Assembly: GCA_963764955.1 (NCBI GenBank)
Contig: CAVXVE010000061.1
Coordinates: forward strand, 1-64,000
Source of the DNA: Roseiarcus sp963764955
GTDB taxonomy: Bacteria; Pseudomonadota; Alphaproteobacteria; Rhizobiales; Beijerinckiaceae
DNA length: 64,000 bases
Direction of reading: 5' to 3'
How positions within the stretch are numbered: position 1 is the first letter of the stretch; every line of letters starts with the position of its first letter. A program made the position numbers and the translations under genes. Positions 15,521 through 24,802 of the stretch are shown piece after piece. The notes beneath the pieces were generated by a model that was given only the letters and a program-made list of their open reading frames with translations, searched no databases and had not been told where the DNA came from.

Positions 15521-15548
15521 CTATCGATTGGGGGGTAGTTATCGATAG
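15521..15548. repeat. Interrupted palindrome beside integrase
   Basis: CTATCGAT (15521-15528) and ATCGATAG (15541-15548) form perfect inverted 8-mers around a 12-base G-rich centre. They lie 47 bp beyond the integrase stop. This is the size and layout of a core recombination site, but that role is inference. Confidence 0.4.
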
Positions 15549-15595
15549 CAGAAGCCCCTTTGCAGATGAAACGAGAGGTGTCTTTTTGCTCGCAT

Positions 15596-16305
15596 CTACA
15601 GGCCGACCGCCTTGGTGAGGTTGATTGTAAACCGGTCGCGTTTGCGTTGGTAGCGGCGGGTCATTTCGGCGCTGGCGTGGCCCAGGTGTTTTTGCACATG
15701 GGCCTCCTCGATCTGGGCGGAAGAGGCGAGGCCGGCGCGCAGCGAATGGCCGCCGAAGGCGACCCGCCGCTCGCCCTCGGCGAGCTCGCCGCTCAGGCCG
15801 GCGGCGAGCGCGCAGGTCTTCACCAGGCGGACGACATGCTTGTCCGTGAGCCGCTCCGATCCGACGCCGCCGTTCTTGCGCGTCACGGCGCGGAACACGG
15901 GTCCGCGGGCGATCCGCCCGAGCCGCAGCCAGGTCTCGAGCAGGGCGACCGGACAGGTCTCCGATCGCGAGCCCCGGCCGATCTCGACCTCGCGCCACCC
16001 AGTCTTGCCGCGGATGGTGAGCAGGGCGCCCTCGGGGAAGATTTCGATCCAGCCGGAGCCGTCTTCGCTCTGGTCGGGTCCACAATCGAGCCGACGATTT
16101 CCGAGCGGCGGAGGCCGCCGGCGAAGCCGATTGCCAGGATCGCCCGGTCGCGCAGACCCCGCAGATCCATCTCCAGCGTCCCAGCATCGCCAGAAGCTCA
16201 TCGGCGAAGATGGCGGCCTTCTGCAGGGGAGGGCGAGTGTGGCGGCGGCGGATGCCGGCCAGCACGGTCGCGATATGCCGGTCACGGATGTCGAGCGGCT
16301 GGCCG
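15596..16305 (-). pseudogene. Tyrosine site-specific integrase, C-terminal remnant
   Basis: Reading leftward, GQPLDIRDRHIATVLAGIRR opens the fragment in one frame. The box with the first catalytic Arg (AILAIGFAGGLRRSEIVG) is in another. The rest (IEIFPEGALLTIRGKTGW onward) is in the third and ends at 15596 with the H-x-x-R box GGHSLRAGLAS, LGHASAEMT and the nucleophile Tyr in TRRYQRKRDRF. So the catalytic residues are all encoded, but two frameshifts separate them. The N-terminal third is cut off by the IS6-type element whose end lies at 16306. Inactive as it stands. Confidence 0.82.
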
Positions 16306-17132
16306 GGCATCGTCAACTTAAGGAAACGCTGAGTTGAAGAACGGCGGATGTCCGGAGAGGCGGGGTCAGGCGATGGCGCCCGTATTGGAGATCTCGGTCC
16401 AAACCGCAAAGGCTCGCTCTCGCGAAGCGCGGCGGAGGTCAGCGGTGGTGAATTGAGGGTAAGGGATGTGGAAGAGGTTCGCGACCTGATCGTGAACGGA
16501 CAGAAATCGTTGCGCCTGCCGCGCTGACTTGAATCGCTTCATGATGCGTTCGCGTCGCCGTGTCGGCTGATGAGAATTCTCAGCTCGATTATTCAGGCCC
16601 TTGTGCTGGCGATGTTCGACACGAAGGCCCATCTTCGCCCTCGCAGCGCCATAGGAACGGAGCTTGTCGGTGATCATGACGCGCGGTGGCGTGATGGCCG
16701 ATTTCAGGAGTTTCCTCATAAGCCGTTGCGCGGCGCAGCTGTCTCTTCGACGCTGGACCACGACGTCGAGAACGAAGCCGTCCTGGTCGACGGCGCGCCA
16801 AAGCCAGTGCTGCTCGCCGCCGATCGAGACGACGACCTCATCCATGTGCCATTTGTCGCCGCGAGCTGGAGCGCGCTGTCGGATCTGATCGGAGAAAGCC
16901 TGGCCGAACTTCTTCGCCCACTGGCGCACGGTCTCGTAGGTCACACATATACCGCGCGCAGCCAGCATCTCCTCGACCATGCGGAGGCTCAAGGGAAACC
17001 GGAAATACAGCCAGACTGCATAGCTGATGACTTCCGGCGGGAAGCGATGGCGGTGATAGAGAGGGCGGCGGTCGTTGGACATCGCCCTTCCTTACCCGTC
17101 GCCCGCCCCCAATTCGTTAACTTGACGATGCC
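16306..17132 (-). mobile_element. IS6-family insertion sequence, copy A (827 bp)
   Basis: The ends are imperfect inverted repeats (GGCATCGTCAACTTAAGGAA at the left; reverse of GGCATCGTCAAGTTAACGAA at the right). A second copy in opposite orientation is at 40312-41138, the same 827 bp. Flanking 8-mers here are GCTGGCCG and CTGTGTAG, so there is no target duplication. That suggests recombination or deletion next to the element since insertion. It truncates the integrase on its left and an alpha/beta hydrolase on its right. Confidence 0.85.
16366..17082 (-). CDS. IS6-family transposase (copy A)
   Basis: 238 residues, a DDE transposase. Catalytic residues are visible in KWHMDEVVVSIGG (first Asp near residue 79), VMITDKLRSYGAA (second Asp) and NNRAENSHQPTRRRERIMK (Glu). 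The N-terminal HTH reads SLRMVEEMLAARGICVTYETV. The protein is identical to the copy at 40362-41078, which means a recent duplication. It moves the element by replicative cointegrate formation, as known for the family. Confidence 0.92.
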   Translation of the reverse strand: MSNDRRPLYHRHRFPPEVISYAVWLYFRFPLSLRMVEEMLAARGICVTYETVRQWAKKFGQAFSDQIRQRAPARGDKWHMDEVVVSIGGEQHWLWRAVDQDGFVLDVVVQRRRDSCAAQRLMRKLLKSAITPPRVMITDKLRSYGAARAKMGLRVEHRQHKGLNNRAENSHQPTRRRERIMKRFKSARQAQRFLSVHDQVANLFHIPYPQFTTADLRRASRERAFAVWTEISNTGAIA

Positions 17133-17349
17133 CTGTGTAGGCCTCCGGATTTTCCGGAGCTGAGCTTCCGCCGTAACCGCGCATGTCGAGCGCGATTGCC
17201 CGATAACCTGCGTCGGCGACCACTTCCATCTGGCGCCTCCATCCGCGCCAGGTGTCAGGGAAGCCGTGGCAGAAGATCACTGCTGGTCCTGAACCAAGCT
17301 CTACCGCGTGAACTGTTATGTCATTGGTGGCGATTTGCGCATGCTTCAT
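17133..17349 (-). pseudogene. Alpha/beta hydrolase, N-terminal fragment
   Basis: The leftward ATG at 17349 begins MKHAQIATNDITVHAVELG and contains the oxyanion motif FCHGFPDTWRGWRRQ and DMRGYGGSSAPE. This is the start of an epoxide-hydrolase-like alpha/beta hydrolase. After about 72 residues the frame enters the IS6 end at 17132. The nucleophile and the rest of the enzyme are missing, so it is a truncated gene. Confidence 0.8.
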
Positions 17350-17395
17350 TGCAGGTCTCCGAATCGAATCTTCAGGCGGGATTGGCGCACGCACC

Positions 17396-17659
17396 GATCG
17401 GAGCATGGCGCTAGTGGCGCTCGCCTGGGTCGCGAACCGGCCCGGCGTGTCATCGGTGCTCATCGGCGCGAGCAGGGCGGAGCAGCTACGGGAGAACGCC
17501 GCCGCGCTCGACATTGAGCTGTCGACCGAACAGAAGTCCCGGCTCAATGTTGTAGGAGCGCCGCCCTTGCTCAACCCCTATTTCATCTTTGACCTGCCAC
17601 GCGATCGCATCTTCGGCGGCCACTCGGTCGAGCCTTGGGCGTGGCGCCGAGCGAGCTGA
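17396..17659 (+). pseudogene. Aldo/keto reductase, C-terminal fragment
   Basis: The plus-strand frame reads ALVALAWVANRPGVSSVLIG, then ASRAEQLRENAAALDIELST and PLLNPYFIFDLPRDRIFGG. These are the last two barrel strands and NADP-binding end of an aldo/keto reductase. About three quarters of the enzyme are missing upstream. It abuts the start of the hydrolase fragment head to head. Confidence 0.78.
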
Positions 17660-17825
17660 CGATCCCAAGGGGCGCTCCCAATCATGGTCGCCACACCACA
17701 GCCGTCAACCGTCGGTCGAAACCGTTACGGACTTCCAGGCTTTGATCTCATGCTTGAGGCGTTCGACCTTGTCCGACACAAGTCCAAGGGCATCGCTGCC
17801 GAGCAGGAGCTGTGGTGGAGGATTG
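17660..17825. other. Noncoding debris
   Basis: Short stretch between two truncated genes; no family recognised. Confidence 0.4.
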
Positions 17826-18542
17826 TCAGAACTCGACCAAGCTTAAGACGGCTGCTGCGAGCTTGTCGGGATCGCCGAGTTGCTTGCCGCTCTTGGCCTG
17901 CCGTGCCTGTCGGATGGGATCGAACACCGCGTCGTAGTCCGCGATCGATCGCTCGGTCCTGACCATAGAGCGTCCGGCCCAGTCCGTCCGGAAGGAACCG
18001 GGACACAAGGCGGTCACGTGGACGCCGAACGGCGCCATTTCCGCGCGCATGACTTCCGAAATACCCTGAAGGGCGAACTTGCTTCCGCAGTAATAGGCGA
18101 TGCCTGGCATGGTGATCATGCCGCCCATCGAGGTCACGTTCACGATGAACCCGCGGCGCCTTTCGCGGAACCGCGGCAGGAAGGCTCTGGCGACCGCGAC
18201 GGCGCCGAAGACGTTCACGTCGAACTGACGCCGCATCTCCTCCAGAGGCGACTCCTCGAGAATCCCCTCGTGACCGTAGCCGGCATTGTTGATCAGCACG
18301 TCGACCGGTCCATGCTGCTCCTCGGCCTGCCCGACGGTGTCGGCTATCCGATCGAATTCCGTCACGTCGCACAGGACGGACAGCACCGCCGGCAGGCGTT
18401 CCGCGAGAACCGCCCGCGCCTGTTCCGAACGGACGGTGCCGATGACCTTATGGCCCTGGCGGCTGGCGGCGGCTGCGATCGCAAGGCCGAAGCCGGAGTT
18501 CGCGCCGGTTATGAAGAAGGTCTTCTGCGACATGATGGTCAT
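17826..18542 (-). CDS. Short-chain dehydrogenase/reductase, C-terminus shortened
   Basis: About 238 residues from ATG 18542 (an ATG at 18533 is also possible). The Rossmann start FFITGANSGFGLAIA, the NNAGYGHEG strand and the active site Y-Y-C-G-S-K (Tyr and Lys four apart) with PGSFRTDW make it a classical SDR. The usual family member continues for some 40 residues after 'KLAAAVLSLV'; here a stop follows at 17826, so the end seems lost. It is divergent from an AraC-type regulator 68 bp away, a common pairing in which the regulator controls the SDR. Confidence 0.75.
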   Translation of the reverse strand: MTIMSQKTFFITGANSGFGLAIAAAASRQGHKVIGTVRSEQARAVLAERLPAVLSVLCDVTEFDRIADTVGQAEEQHGPVDVLINNAGYGHEGILEESPLEEMRRQFDVNVFGAVAVARAFLPRFRERRRGFIVNVTSMGGMITMPGIAYYCGSKFALQGISEVMRAEMAPFGVHVTALCPGSFRTDWAGRSMVRTERSIADYDAVFDPIRQARQAKSGKQLGDPDKLAAAVLSLVEF

Positions 18543-18610
18543 TCTCTCCTTGAGGGGACGATGCTTATGACTAATAATCTTCGGGGAGGCTGACATCGAT
18601 TGCAAAACCT

Positions 18611-19562
18611 ATGAATACCTTGCCAAATCCTATGGCCGCGGGAAACGGGAGGCCGGAGCGTCGCGAGCTGGTGGAGCTGGCCGGACTCCTTGCCCTCCGC
18701 CATGGCTACAATCCGACAGGGCTCGACGGTGTCCGCATTCTCAGGACCGAGGCGGTCCTTCACGACATTCCCGTGCTCTACAGGCCAGGTGCGGTGTTCG
18801 TGCTGCAGGGCCGCAAACAAGGCCTGCTCGAGGGCGACGTCTATCTCTACGACGAGGAGCACTATCTGGCCGTCTCGGTACCTGTTCCATTCCGGATGGA
18901 ATCCGTAGCTAGCCCCGAACGGCCCCTGCTCGCGGTCTATGTCGAATTCGACATGCGCCTGGCTGCCGAAATCGTCTCGGAAGTGGGGGTGAGGCGCGCC
19001 GATCGGGCCGTTGCTGAACCGACGGCCGGCAGGGTGAGAGGTCTGGTGTCGAGCAGAATGGAGCGGAGCATCGAGGATGTCGTGCTGCGCCTGCTGCGGG
19101 CGCTCCGCGATCCTGTCGAGCTTGCGGTTCTGGGAGCCGGCATCCTGCGCGAACTGCATTACCGGGTGCTCGTCGGCCCGCAGGGCAGCGCGATGATCAC
19201 AGCCCTGCAGCAGCGGGGCATGTCCGGGAGGATCGTGCGAAGCCTCGCCCGGTTGCGCGAAACCTACGGCTCACAGATCTCGGTCGCCGCGCTGGCACGT
19301 GAGGCAGGCATGAGTGTTCCCTCCTACCACGTCCATTTCAAGGCCCTGACGGGCAGCACGCCGATACAATATCTGAAAGCGATGCGGCTCCACGAGGCGC
19401 GGCTGATGATCGTACGCCAGGACAAGACAATCGCAGTGGCCGCGGCATCGGTCGGCTACGCCGAGTCCCGCCCAGTTCAGTCGTGATTTCAAACGACACT
19501 TCCGGCGTACGGCGTCGGAAGAGGCCAAATGGGTTCGCCAGAACCTCGGTGAGTTTGCCTGA
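18611..19562 (+). pseudogene. AraC-family transcription regulator, frameshifted near the end
   Basis: An N-terminal AraC_N effector domain (HDIPVLYRPGAVFVLQGRKQ) precedes a double HTH (ISVAALAREAGMSVPSYHVH). The open frame stops at 19486. Removing one C in the CCCGCCC run at 19467-19473 restores the family ending (AQFSRDFKRHF, then EEAKWVRQNLGEFA) to a stop at 19560-19562. So it is either a one-base frameshift mutant or an error. It is divergent from the SDR and probably regulates it. Confidence 0.8.
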
Positions 19563-19813
19563 ACGCCTTGGCTGGAAATCGCCGCTTAGCAGTGCAATGC
19601 TATCGTCCAATGACGTAGCTGCGCGTTCTGTCTTGCGTCAGATACGATATTCGACCGTGAGCGATTCGAACTTTTCACCACCGAACGCCGTCGCTCCTAC
19701 GATTTTTCGCCTTTTGGCTATCTCCCATGCTTCGCGGGAGCGTAGCTCCGACGGAGATCGGCGGCAATTTTCGGCGTTGATGCAACGGAAATAGGAGAGT
19801 TGGCGCGCCCGGG
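19563..19813. other. No gene seen
   Basis: About 250 bases between the AraC-type gene and the left motif repeat. No recognisable coding sequence. Confidence 0.4.
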
Positions 19814-19852
19814 AGGATGAAACTGGGCACTCTTATGTGATTGTATTTGCTA
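19814..19852 (+). repeat. Direct repeat flanking the GGCT-fusion gene, left copy
   Basis: AGGATGAAACTGGGCACTC at 19814-19832 followed by TATGTGATTG, TTTGCT. The same series with few changes is at 21581-21618, so the two copies bracket the gene at 19850-21394. A related inverted form (GAGTGCCCAGTTTTGTT) is at 32604-32620. Confidence 0.6.
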
Positions 19853-21394
19853 TAAATTCTCGAGAGCGCCGTCGGCCGGCCACTCGCTCAGAAACCGTAG
19901 TCTCACCGCCAAGAACTTTCGAGCGTGGCCCGCTGCTTCTTGTCCCGTGTCTTGTCTGGGATCTTCGATCGCCTCAACCGACTGGATGTATTCGGCAATA
20001 TACTCCGGCGGCAGGCCGTGTTCCCTGCCACCGGCAAGGACAAAGTCCTTGTACCAGCCGTAGGGTTTGAGGCTGTCGTCGATGTAGTCGGGAGTGGCGA
20101 GATAGGTAAGGACCTTCCGCCTGCGACCTTTGTCGTTGATGACCGTGACCATCGCGTGCTCGTAGCCGCTGCCGACGCCTTCGGCCTCATCTAGCTTGGC
20201 ACGCTCGGCAGGATCGAAGCTGAACAGAACTCCGATCACGCTATTGTCGTTGCCACTGGCAAATGCGTTGCACTTCCCGGACTTGTCCGTGCTGCGCTTA
20301 TGGAAGCGAAGCGCATGACCCGGCAAGGTAGCAATGCCGAGCGGCTTGCAGCTCGGCATGCGCTTGCGCAGCCGGGCGGTCGACATGTTGGACCCGTAGG
20401 CAAAATAGACGACTGGCTCCGGCGGCCCGGTCTCTGTTTTCTTCAGCGGCTCGATCGGCGGATCGCCCGGCTTAAGGATCGTGCGCAGCGGAACTGTCAT
20501 GATGCTGTGCTCGTCGGATTTTTCGCCTTCGCGAGTGATGATGGGCTGTCCATTCTCGAGGTCGAGGATTGGAACGGGCCTACCGGTCCATCCGCAGTCG
20601 GCGCAGCGCGGTCGTTCCCAGAGTACGCCGGGTGCGGCGGTATTTTCGCCCTGTTCAGGTTCGAGATGCGGCGAGCCGCAGTTCGGGCATTCCTCAGGCA
20701 CACCGCGCAACTCGCGAAGGATCAATGAGGTCGCCATGCCGCTGGCGTGCTGGATCAACGAGTGCGCCATGTCGGCATCGATCCAGGTGGCCGACTTTGA
20801 GTGCGTCAGCCAGTTGGAAAACGTCCATGCGGACTCAAGCGCACCCTTGAGGGCCCCGCGACGCTCTTTGTTGGTGTCGCCCGGCAGAAGATCGTTGCAG
20901 ATGATCTCCATCCACGCGCGAAAGTTCGCACGCTGTGGCGGTGTGTCGGTCCACATTGCTGCGTCCTGCGCGACGCCGATCAGTTCGAGTAGCGCCTCGC
21001 GGCAGCGGACGCCGACGGCCTGATAGTCGGCGAGGTTATGCGCCTGTGTCACGGCGGTGCCGGCTTCTTCCATCTTCTCGAAGACGGGACCGAACGGGAG
21101 GATGCGTAGATCGTCTTCCTGTTGTTCTTCCGTACGCGGGATGCGGAGGATCAGGCCAATATGGAAGGTCAGAGCAAGGTCCATATTTGGGAACTGCTCC
21201 TGAGAGTAGAGGTTTGTGCCGCCCGTGATGACCCACCAGCGATCCTTGTTGGTGTGGATGTCCCACACGTCGTGGCGGGTGTTCAGGACGGCCTCCGAGT
21301 AGACCTTCTGCATGAAGGTCACTTCGAGGTCGGGTGCCTGCCATTCAAAGTATTCCCGGACTTCCTCGATCTCCTCTTCGGTGGCTTTCAACAT
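19850..21394 (-). CDS. Unknown domain + zinc ribbon + gamma-glutamylcyclotransferase-like domain
   Basis: 514 residues, intact. Residues 1-240: no family recognised; acidic and aromatic-rich, with an N-terminal MLKATEEEIEEVREYFEW helix. Around 240-275 four cysteines in CPNCGSPH...CADCGWTG form a likely zinc ribbon. From about 335 a gamma-glutamylcyclotransferase (AIG2/GGCT-like) domain starts with the loop VYFAYGSNMSTARLRKR and continues with the acidic residue in 'LDEAEGVGSGYEHAMV'. GGCT domains cleave gamma-glutamyl amides to 5-oxoproline. Fusion to a ribbon domain is unusual. It lies next to a reverse transcriptase fragment and between direct repeats, so a defence or mobile-element role is possible but not shown. 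Confidence 0.7.
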   Translation of the reverse strand: MLKATEEEIEEVREYFEWQAPDLEVTFMQKVYSEAVLNTRHDVWDIHTNKDRWWVITGGTNLYSQEQFPNMDLALTFHIGLILRIPRTEEQQEDDLRILPFGPVFEKMEEAGTAVTQAHNLADYQAVGVRCREALLELIGVAQDAAMWTDTPPQRANFRAWMEIICNDLLPGDTNKERRGALKGALESAWTFSNWLTHSKSATWIDADMAHSLIQHASGMATSLILRELRGVPEECPNCGSPHLEPEQGENTAAPGVLWERPRCADCGWTGRPVPILDLENGQPIITREGEKSDEHSIMTVPLRTILKPGDPPIEPLKKTETGPPEPVVYFAYGSNMSTARLRKRMPSCKPLGIATLPGHALRFHKRSTDKSGKCNAFASGNDNSVIGVLFSFDPAERAKLDEAEGVGSGYEHAMVTVINDKGRRRKVLTYLATPDYIDDSLKPYGWYKDFVLAGGREHGLPPEYIAEYIQSVEAIEDPRQDTGQEAAGHARKFLAVRLRFLSEWPADGALENL

Positions 21395-21580
21395 GATCGG
21401 CTCCCGCGATGGGCTCGTCGCACCGCGCCTACAAAGGGTTTGCGAAGCCTCAACAATAGACGATGTCGCTTAGCTAAGCCTCCAAAATCCGGCGCGGCAC
21501 CGCAAGATGTCCACTTTGCGTCAATGGTGAAGTCGGGGCCCAGCTTTGTTCTGGAGTGGTGGAGATTTGATGGGTCCGAC

Positions 21581-21618
21581 AGGATGAAACTGGGCACTCG
21601 TATGTTATTGCTTTTGCT
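21581..21618 (+). repeat. Direct repeat flanking the GGCT-fusion gene, right copy
   Basis: AGGATGAAACTGGGCACTC at 21581-21599 then TATGTTATTG, TTTGCT. Just left of it, 21534-21553 holds GGGGCCCAGCTTTGTTCTGG, a diverged inverted partner of the same motif. This looks like the end of an insertion element or its remnant. Confidence 0.55.
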
Positions 21619-21684
21619 CGGAATCAATCGCTAGGAATCATGCTAGATGGGCCACGGAACGGTGTTGAGCGCCGCTAAGCATTT

Positions 21685-22294
21685 CTACCCGTATAAGGGT
21701 TCGATTTGCCGAGCAAACATAGCCAGCCCGTAGATGTGATTTCGACATCCGAGTATTGAGGCAAAGCCCCGTTCCGCAGCGTGTTTAGCTGGCCCCACCT
21801 CGGGGTCCTGTAGATAATAAATGTGTTGCCGCATCAGATTACGAAAATCGCGAGGTAGTCTTGGCTCCGTTGCGTCCACAAGTAGCCCAAGGACAATCTT
21901 TCTAGAGCCGGGGGAAAGTATATTCGTTTTAGCAATGTTAGGTGACAAGCCAAATTGGCCCATTGTTTCATAGATCGAATTTATGACAGCTCGGCACTTA
22001 TCCCTGTCGAATTCCTTGTTCTTGGTAGATAAGGTCATGTCGTCAGCATATCGCGTGTAAATCATATCATTCTTGTTAGCTAAGCCAGCTATAACCCCAT
22101 CGAGCGCTCGCATGGCAAGGTTGGCCAGCATGGGGCTTGTCGGAGCGCCTTGCGGCAAACGTCCCATGCGCCGAAAAGAATATTGGCGGATCGTGCGATC
22201 CTCATACCGCGAGTGCCATCTGCTCGTTGCGCGATAGCGAGTAAGCGTTCCAACCCGGGTACATATTCGGGCCATTTCGAATGAAACCAAGGCC
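21685..22294 (-). pseudogene. Retron/Abi-like reverse transcriptase, C-terminal fragment
   Basis: The minus-strand frame (about 203 residues up to the IS21 end) contains RLPQGAPTSPMLANLAM (motif 4, fingers/palm), IYTRYADDMTLST (the YADD catalytic motif 5), the motif 6 series FGLSPNIAKTNI, and GLLVD. These are typical of bacterial retron, Abi or DRT reverse transcriptases, and group II maturase domains are absent. The first catalytic Asp (motif 3) and everything before are gone, because IS21 starts at about 22295. No matching N-terminal half is present on the other side of IS21, so the gene is dead. Confidence 0.75.
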
Positions 22295-22369
22295 TGATTG
22301 TCGATTTCCGCCGAGATTTGACCCGGGATTTCCATTGAGAACTGACCCGGCTTGATGATGGTTTCGAGG

Positions 22370-23110
22370 TCAGGCGTTCGTCAAGTTTCGAGGTTTCTCC
22401 TTTGCGGGTTTGGCGGCTTTCGCCGAGCTGTTCTTGAAGCGGAAGCTGTCGTTTCCGGTTTCGAGGATATGACAGCGGTGGGTGAGACGATCGAGTAGCG
22501 CGGTCGTCATCTTCGGGTCGCCGAACACGGCGGCCCACTCGCCGAAGCTGAGATTGGTGGTGATGATGACGCTGGCGCGCTCGTAGAGCTTGCTCAGCAG
22601 ATGGAAGAGCAAAGCCCCGCCGGAGGCGCTGAACGGCAGGTAGCCGAGTTCGTCGAGGATGACGAGGTCGGCGTGGGTGAGGCGCCCGGCGATCTGTCCC
22701 GGCTTTCCCTGAAGCTTTTCCTGCTCGAGGGCGTTGACGAGTTCAACGGTAGAGAAGAACCGGACGCGCTTGCGATGATGCTCGATGGCCTGGACGCCGA
22801 TCGCCGTAGCGAGATGCGTCTTCCCGGTGCCGGGGCCGCCGACCAGGACGACATTGTGGGCGTCTTCCAGGAACTCGCAGCGATGGAGTTGACGGGTGAG
22901 CGCCTCGTTGACCTCGCTGCTGGCGAAGTCGAAGCCGGCAAGATCGCGATAGTTCGGAAAGCGGGCGGCCTTGAGCTGATAGGCCGTCGATCTCACCTCC
23001 CTATCGGCCGTCTCCGCTTTCAGAAGCTGCGACAGGATCGGAACTGCGGCTTCGAAGGCCGGGGAGCCTTGCTCGGTCAACTCGCCGACGGCCTGAGCCA
23101 TGCCGTGCAT
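22370..23110 (-). CDS. istB: IS21 helper ATPase IstB
   Basis: 246 residues, an AAA+ helper that assists IstA in target choice. The P-loop GGPGTGKTHLATAIG, Walker B 'LVILDELGYLPFS' and sensor 'VIITTNLSFGEW' are clear. The usual N-terminus (MAHEPLKMHGMAQ) is broken by a one-base loss just upstream, near 23120, so translation would start at MHGMAQAVGE. Confidence 0.88.
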   Translation of the reverse strand: MHGMAQAVGELTEQGSPAFEAAVPILSQLLKAETADREVRSTAYQLKAARFPNYRDLAGFDFASSEVNEALTRQLHRCEFLEDAHNVVLVGGPGTGKTHLATAIGVQAIEHHRKRVRFFSTVELVNALEQEKLQGKPGQIAGRLTHADLVILDELGYLPFSASGGALLFHLLSKLYERASVIITTNLSFGEWAAVFGDPKMTTALLDRLTHRCHILETGNDSFRFKNSSAKAAKPAKEKPRNLTNA

Positions 23111-23155
23111 CTTCAGGGTTCGTGAGCCATGATGACGACGGCGCCGGCGGCAGGA

Positions 23156-24687
23156 TTATGACGCATGGCGCGCCTCCCGAGCTTGGCGCAGCCCATCGTA
23201 GCGTTCGACGTTGGCCTGTGGTTCGGTGGTGAGGGTCAAAGCATTAGGCGGCTTCACGGCTGGTGGGTCGATCGGCTTGCCGTCGACCAATCGGTGCAGC
23301 AGGTTTAGGATATGCGTCTTGGTCGGCGCGCCGGCCTCCAGCGCCAGTTCGACGGCAGTGAGCACGGCCTGCTCGTCATGTTGGAGGACGAGAGCCAGAA
23401 AATCTCGACCATCTCGCGGTCGCCGCCTGGCGTCTTGAGCATGCGCTGCTGCAGAGTTCGGAAGGCGAGCGGGAGTTCGGTGAATGGCGCGCCATTGCGC
23501 AAGGCTCCAGGCTTGCGTTGCAGGACCGCCAGATAGTGCCGCCAATCGAAAACGGTGGTCGTACTCTTTCGTTGGTGAGAGCGGGCAAAGACTCGACGGT
23601 GTTCGCAGATGATCTGCCCTTCGGCGACGACGACGATGCGCTCGGGATAGACCCGCACGCTGACCGGGCGATTGGCGAAAGACGCCGGCACGCTATAGCG
23701 ATTGCGGTCCAGATGGATCAGGCACGTCGGCGACACGCGCTTGGCGTGTTCGACAAAGCCGTCGAACGTCCTGGAAAGCGGCATCAAGTGCTGCGCTTCT
23801 TCCGCCCAGGCATCGGCGACCGTGCCAGCTTGCGAGCCGTGCGGCGTCAATGCCCAAAGTTCTCGGCATCGCGTCTCCAGCCAGTCGTTTAGCGCGTCTA
23901 GAGAAGGGAAGTGCGGCATGGGCTGCCAGAGCCGATGGCGCGCGTCCTGGACGTTTTTCTCGATCTGCCCCTTCTCCCAGCCGGAAGCCGGATTGCAGAA
24001 CTCCGCCTCGAACAGGAAGTGGCTGACCATGGCTGAGAAGCGCGCGTTGACTTGGCGCTCCTTTCCGCGGCCGACCTTGTCGACCGCGGTGCGCATGTTG
24101 TCGTAGATGCCCCGCCGCGGCACGCCACCCAACACACGGAAGGCGTGGTTGTGGGCGTCGAACAGCATCTCGTGGGTCTGCTGCGGATAGGCGCGGAGGA
24201 AGAAGGCGCGGCTGTGGGAGAGCTTGAAGTGAGCGACCTGCAGCTTGGTCCGCTCGCCGGCAATGACCGCCCAGTCCTCTGACCAATCGAACTGGAACGC
24301 CTCGCCAGGCAGAAACGCAAGCGGCACGAACACGCCGCGGCCGCACGTCCTCTGTTCCTGTTGCCGAGCAGCCTTCCAGTCGCGAGCGAAGGCCGCCACG
24401 CGATTGTAGGAGCCGTCGTAACCGAGAGCGGCCAGATCGGCGTGCAATTGCTTGGTCGTCCGCTTCTGCTTGCGGGACTTCCCGGCCTCCTGCCGCAGCA
24501 TCTGCGATAGCTTGTCGGCGTAAGGGTCCAGCTTGCTCGGACGGTCAGGGATGTTGAACTTCGGCTCGACGCTGTCCGAGCGCAGGTATTTGCGGACCGT
24601 GTTCCTCGACAGCCCCGTGCGCCGCGAGATCTCTCGGATCGAGAAATGGTCTCGGTAGTGCCAGCGCCGGATGACGCTCAGTAACTC
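23156..24687 (-). pseudogene. istA: IS21 transposase IstA, one frameshift near the C-terminus
   Basis: A DDE transposase of about 510 residues. The N-terminal HTH is FSIREISRRTGLSRNTVRKY. Catalytic residues are in AFQFDWSEDWAVI, GGVPRRGIYDNMRTAV and GWEKGQIEKNVQ. Near 23400 the frame shifts (MVE into RDFLALVLQHDEQAVL), so the last 80 residues are in another frame and end at 23156. The DDE core is complete. The frameshift could be real or a sequence error. Confidence 0.8.
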
Positions 24688-24802
24688 CATGTCGATCACT
24701 CCGATGCCCCCTGCCAAGGCCAAGAGGGCGAGGTTCGAACATGGGTCAGTTCTCGGTGGAAAAACCCGTGGCGCCCGGGTCAGTTCTCAGTGGAAATCAA
24801 CA

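Larger units (their letters stand above)
22295..24802 (-). mobile_element. IS21-family insertion sequence
   Basis: Repeated terminal motifs GATTTCC.n.TGAGAACTGACCCGG occur at the left end (22303-22354) and in reverse at the right end (24746-24802). These multiple end repeats are a hallmark of IS21. It encodes IstA and IstB leftward. Exact ends are my estimate, and no target duplication was found. It cuts a reverse transcriptase on its left, and its right side meets unrelated plus-strand sequence. Confidence 0.8.

Noticed and set aside
13560..16305. One integrase gene split by insertion of vapBC
   Set aside because: The N-terminal piece lies downstream of the C-terminal piece in reading direction, so they cannot be two halves of one interrupted gene without rearrangement.
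16298..17140. Target-site duplication around the IS6-type copies
   Set aside because: Flanking 8-mers differ at both copies, and no cross-match was found between the two copies either.
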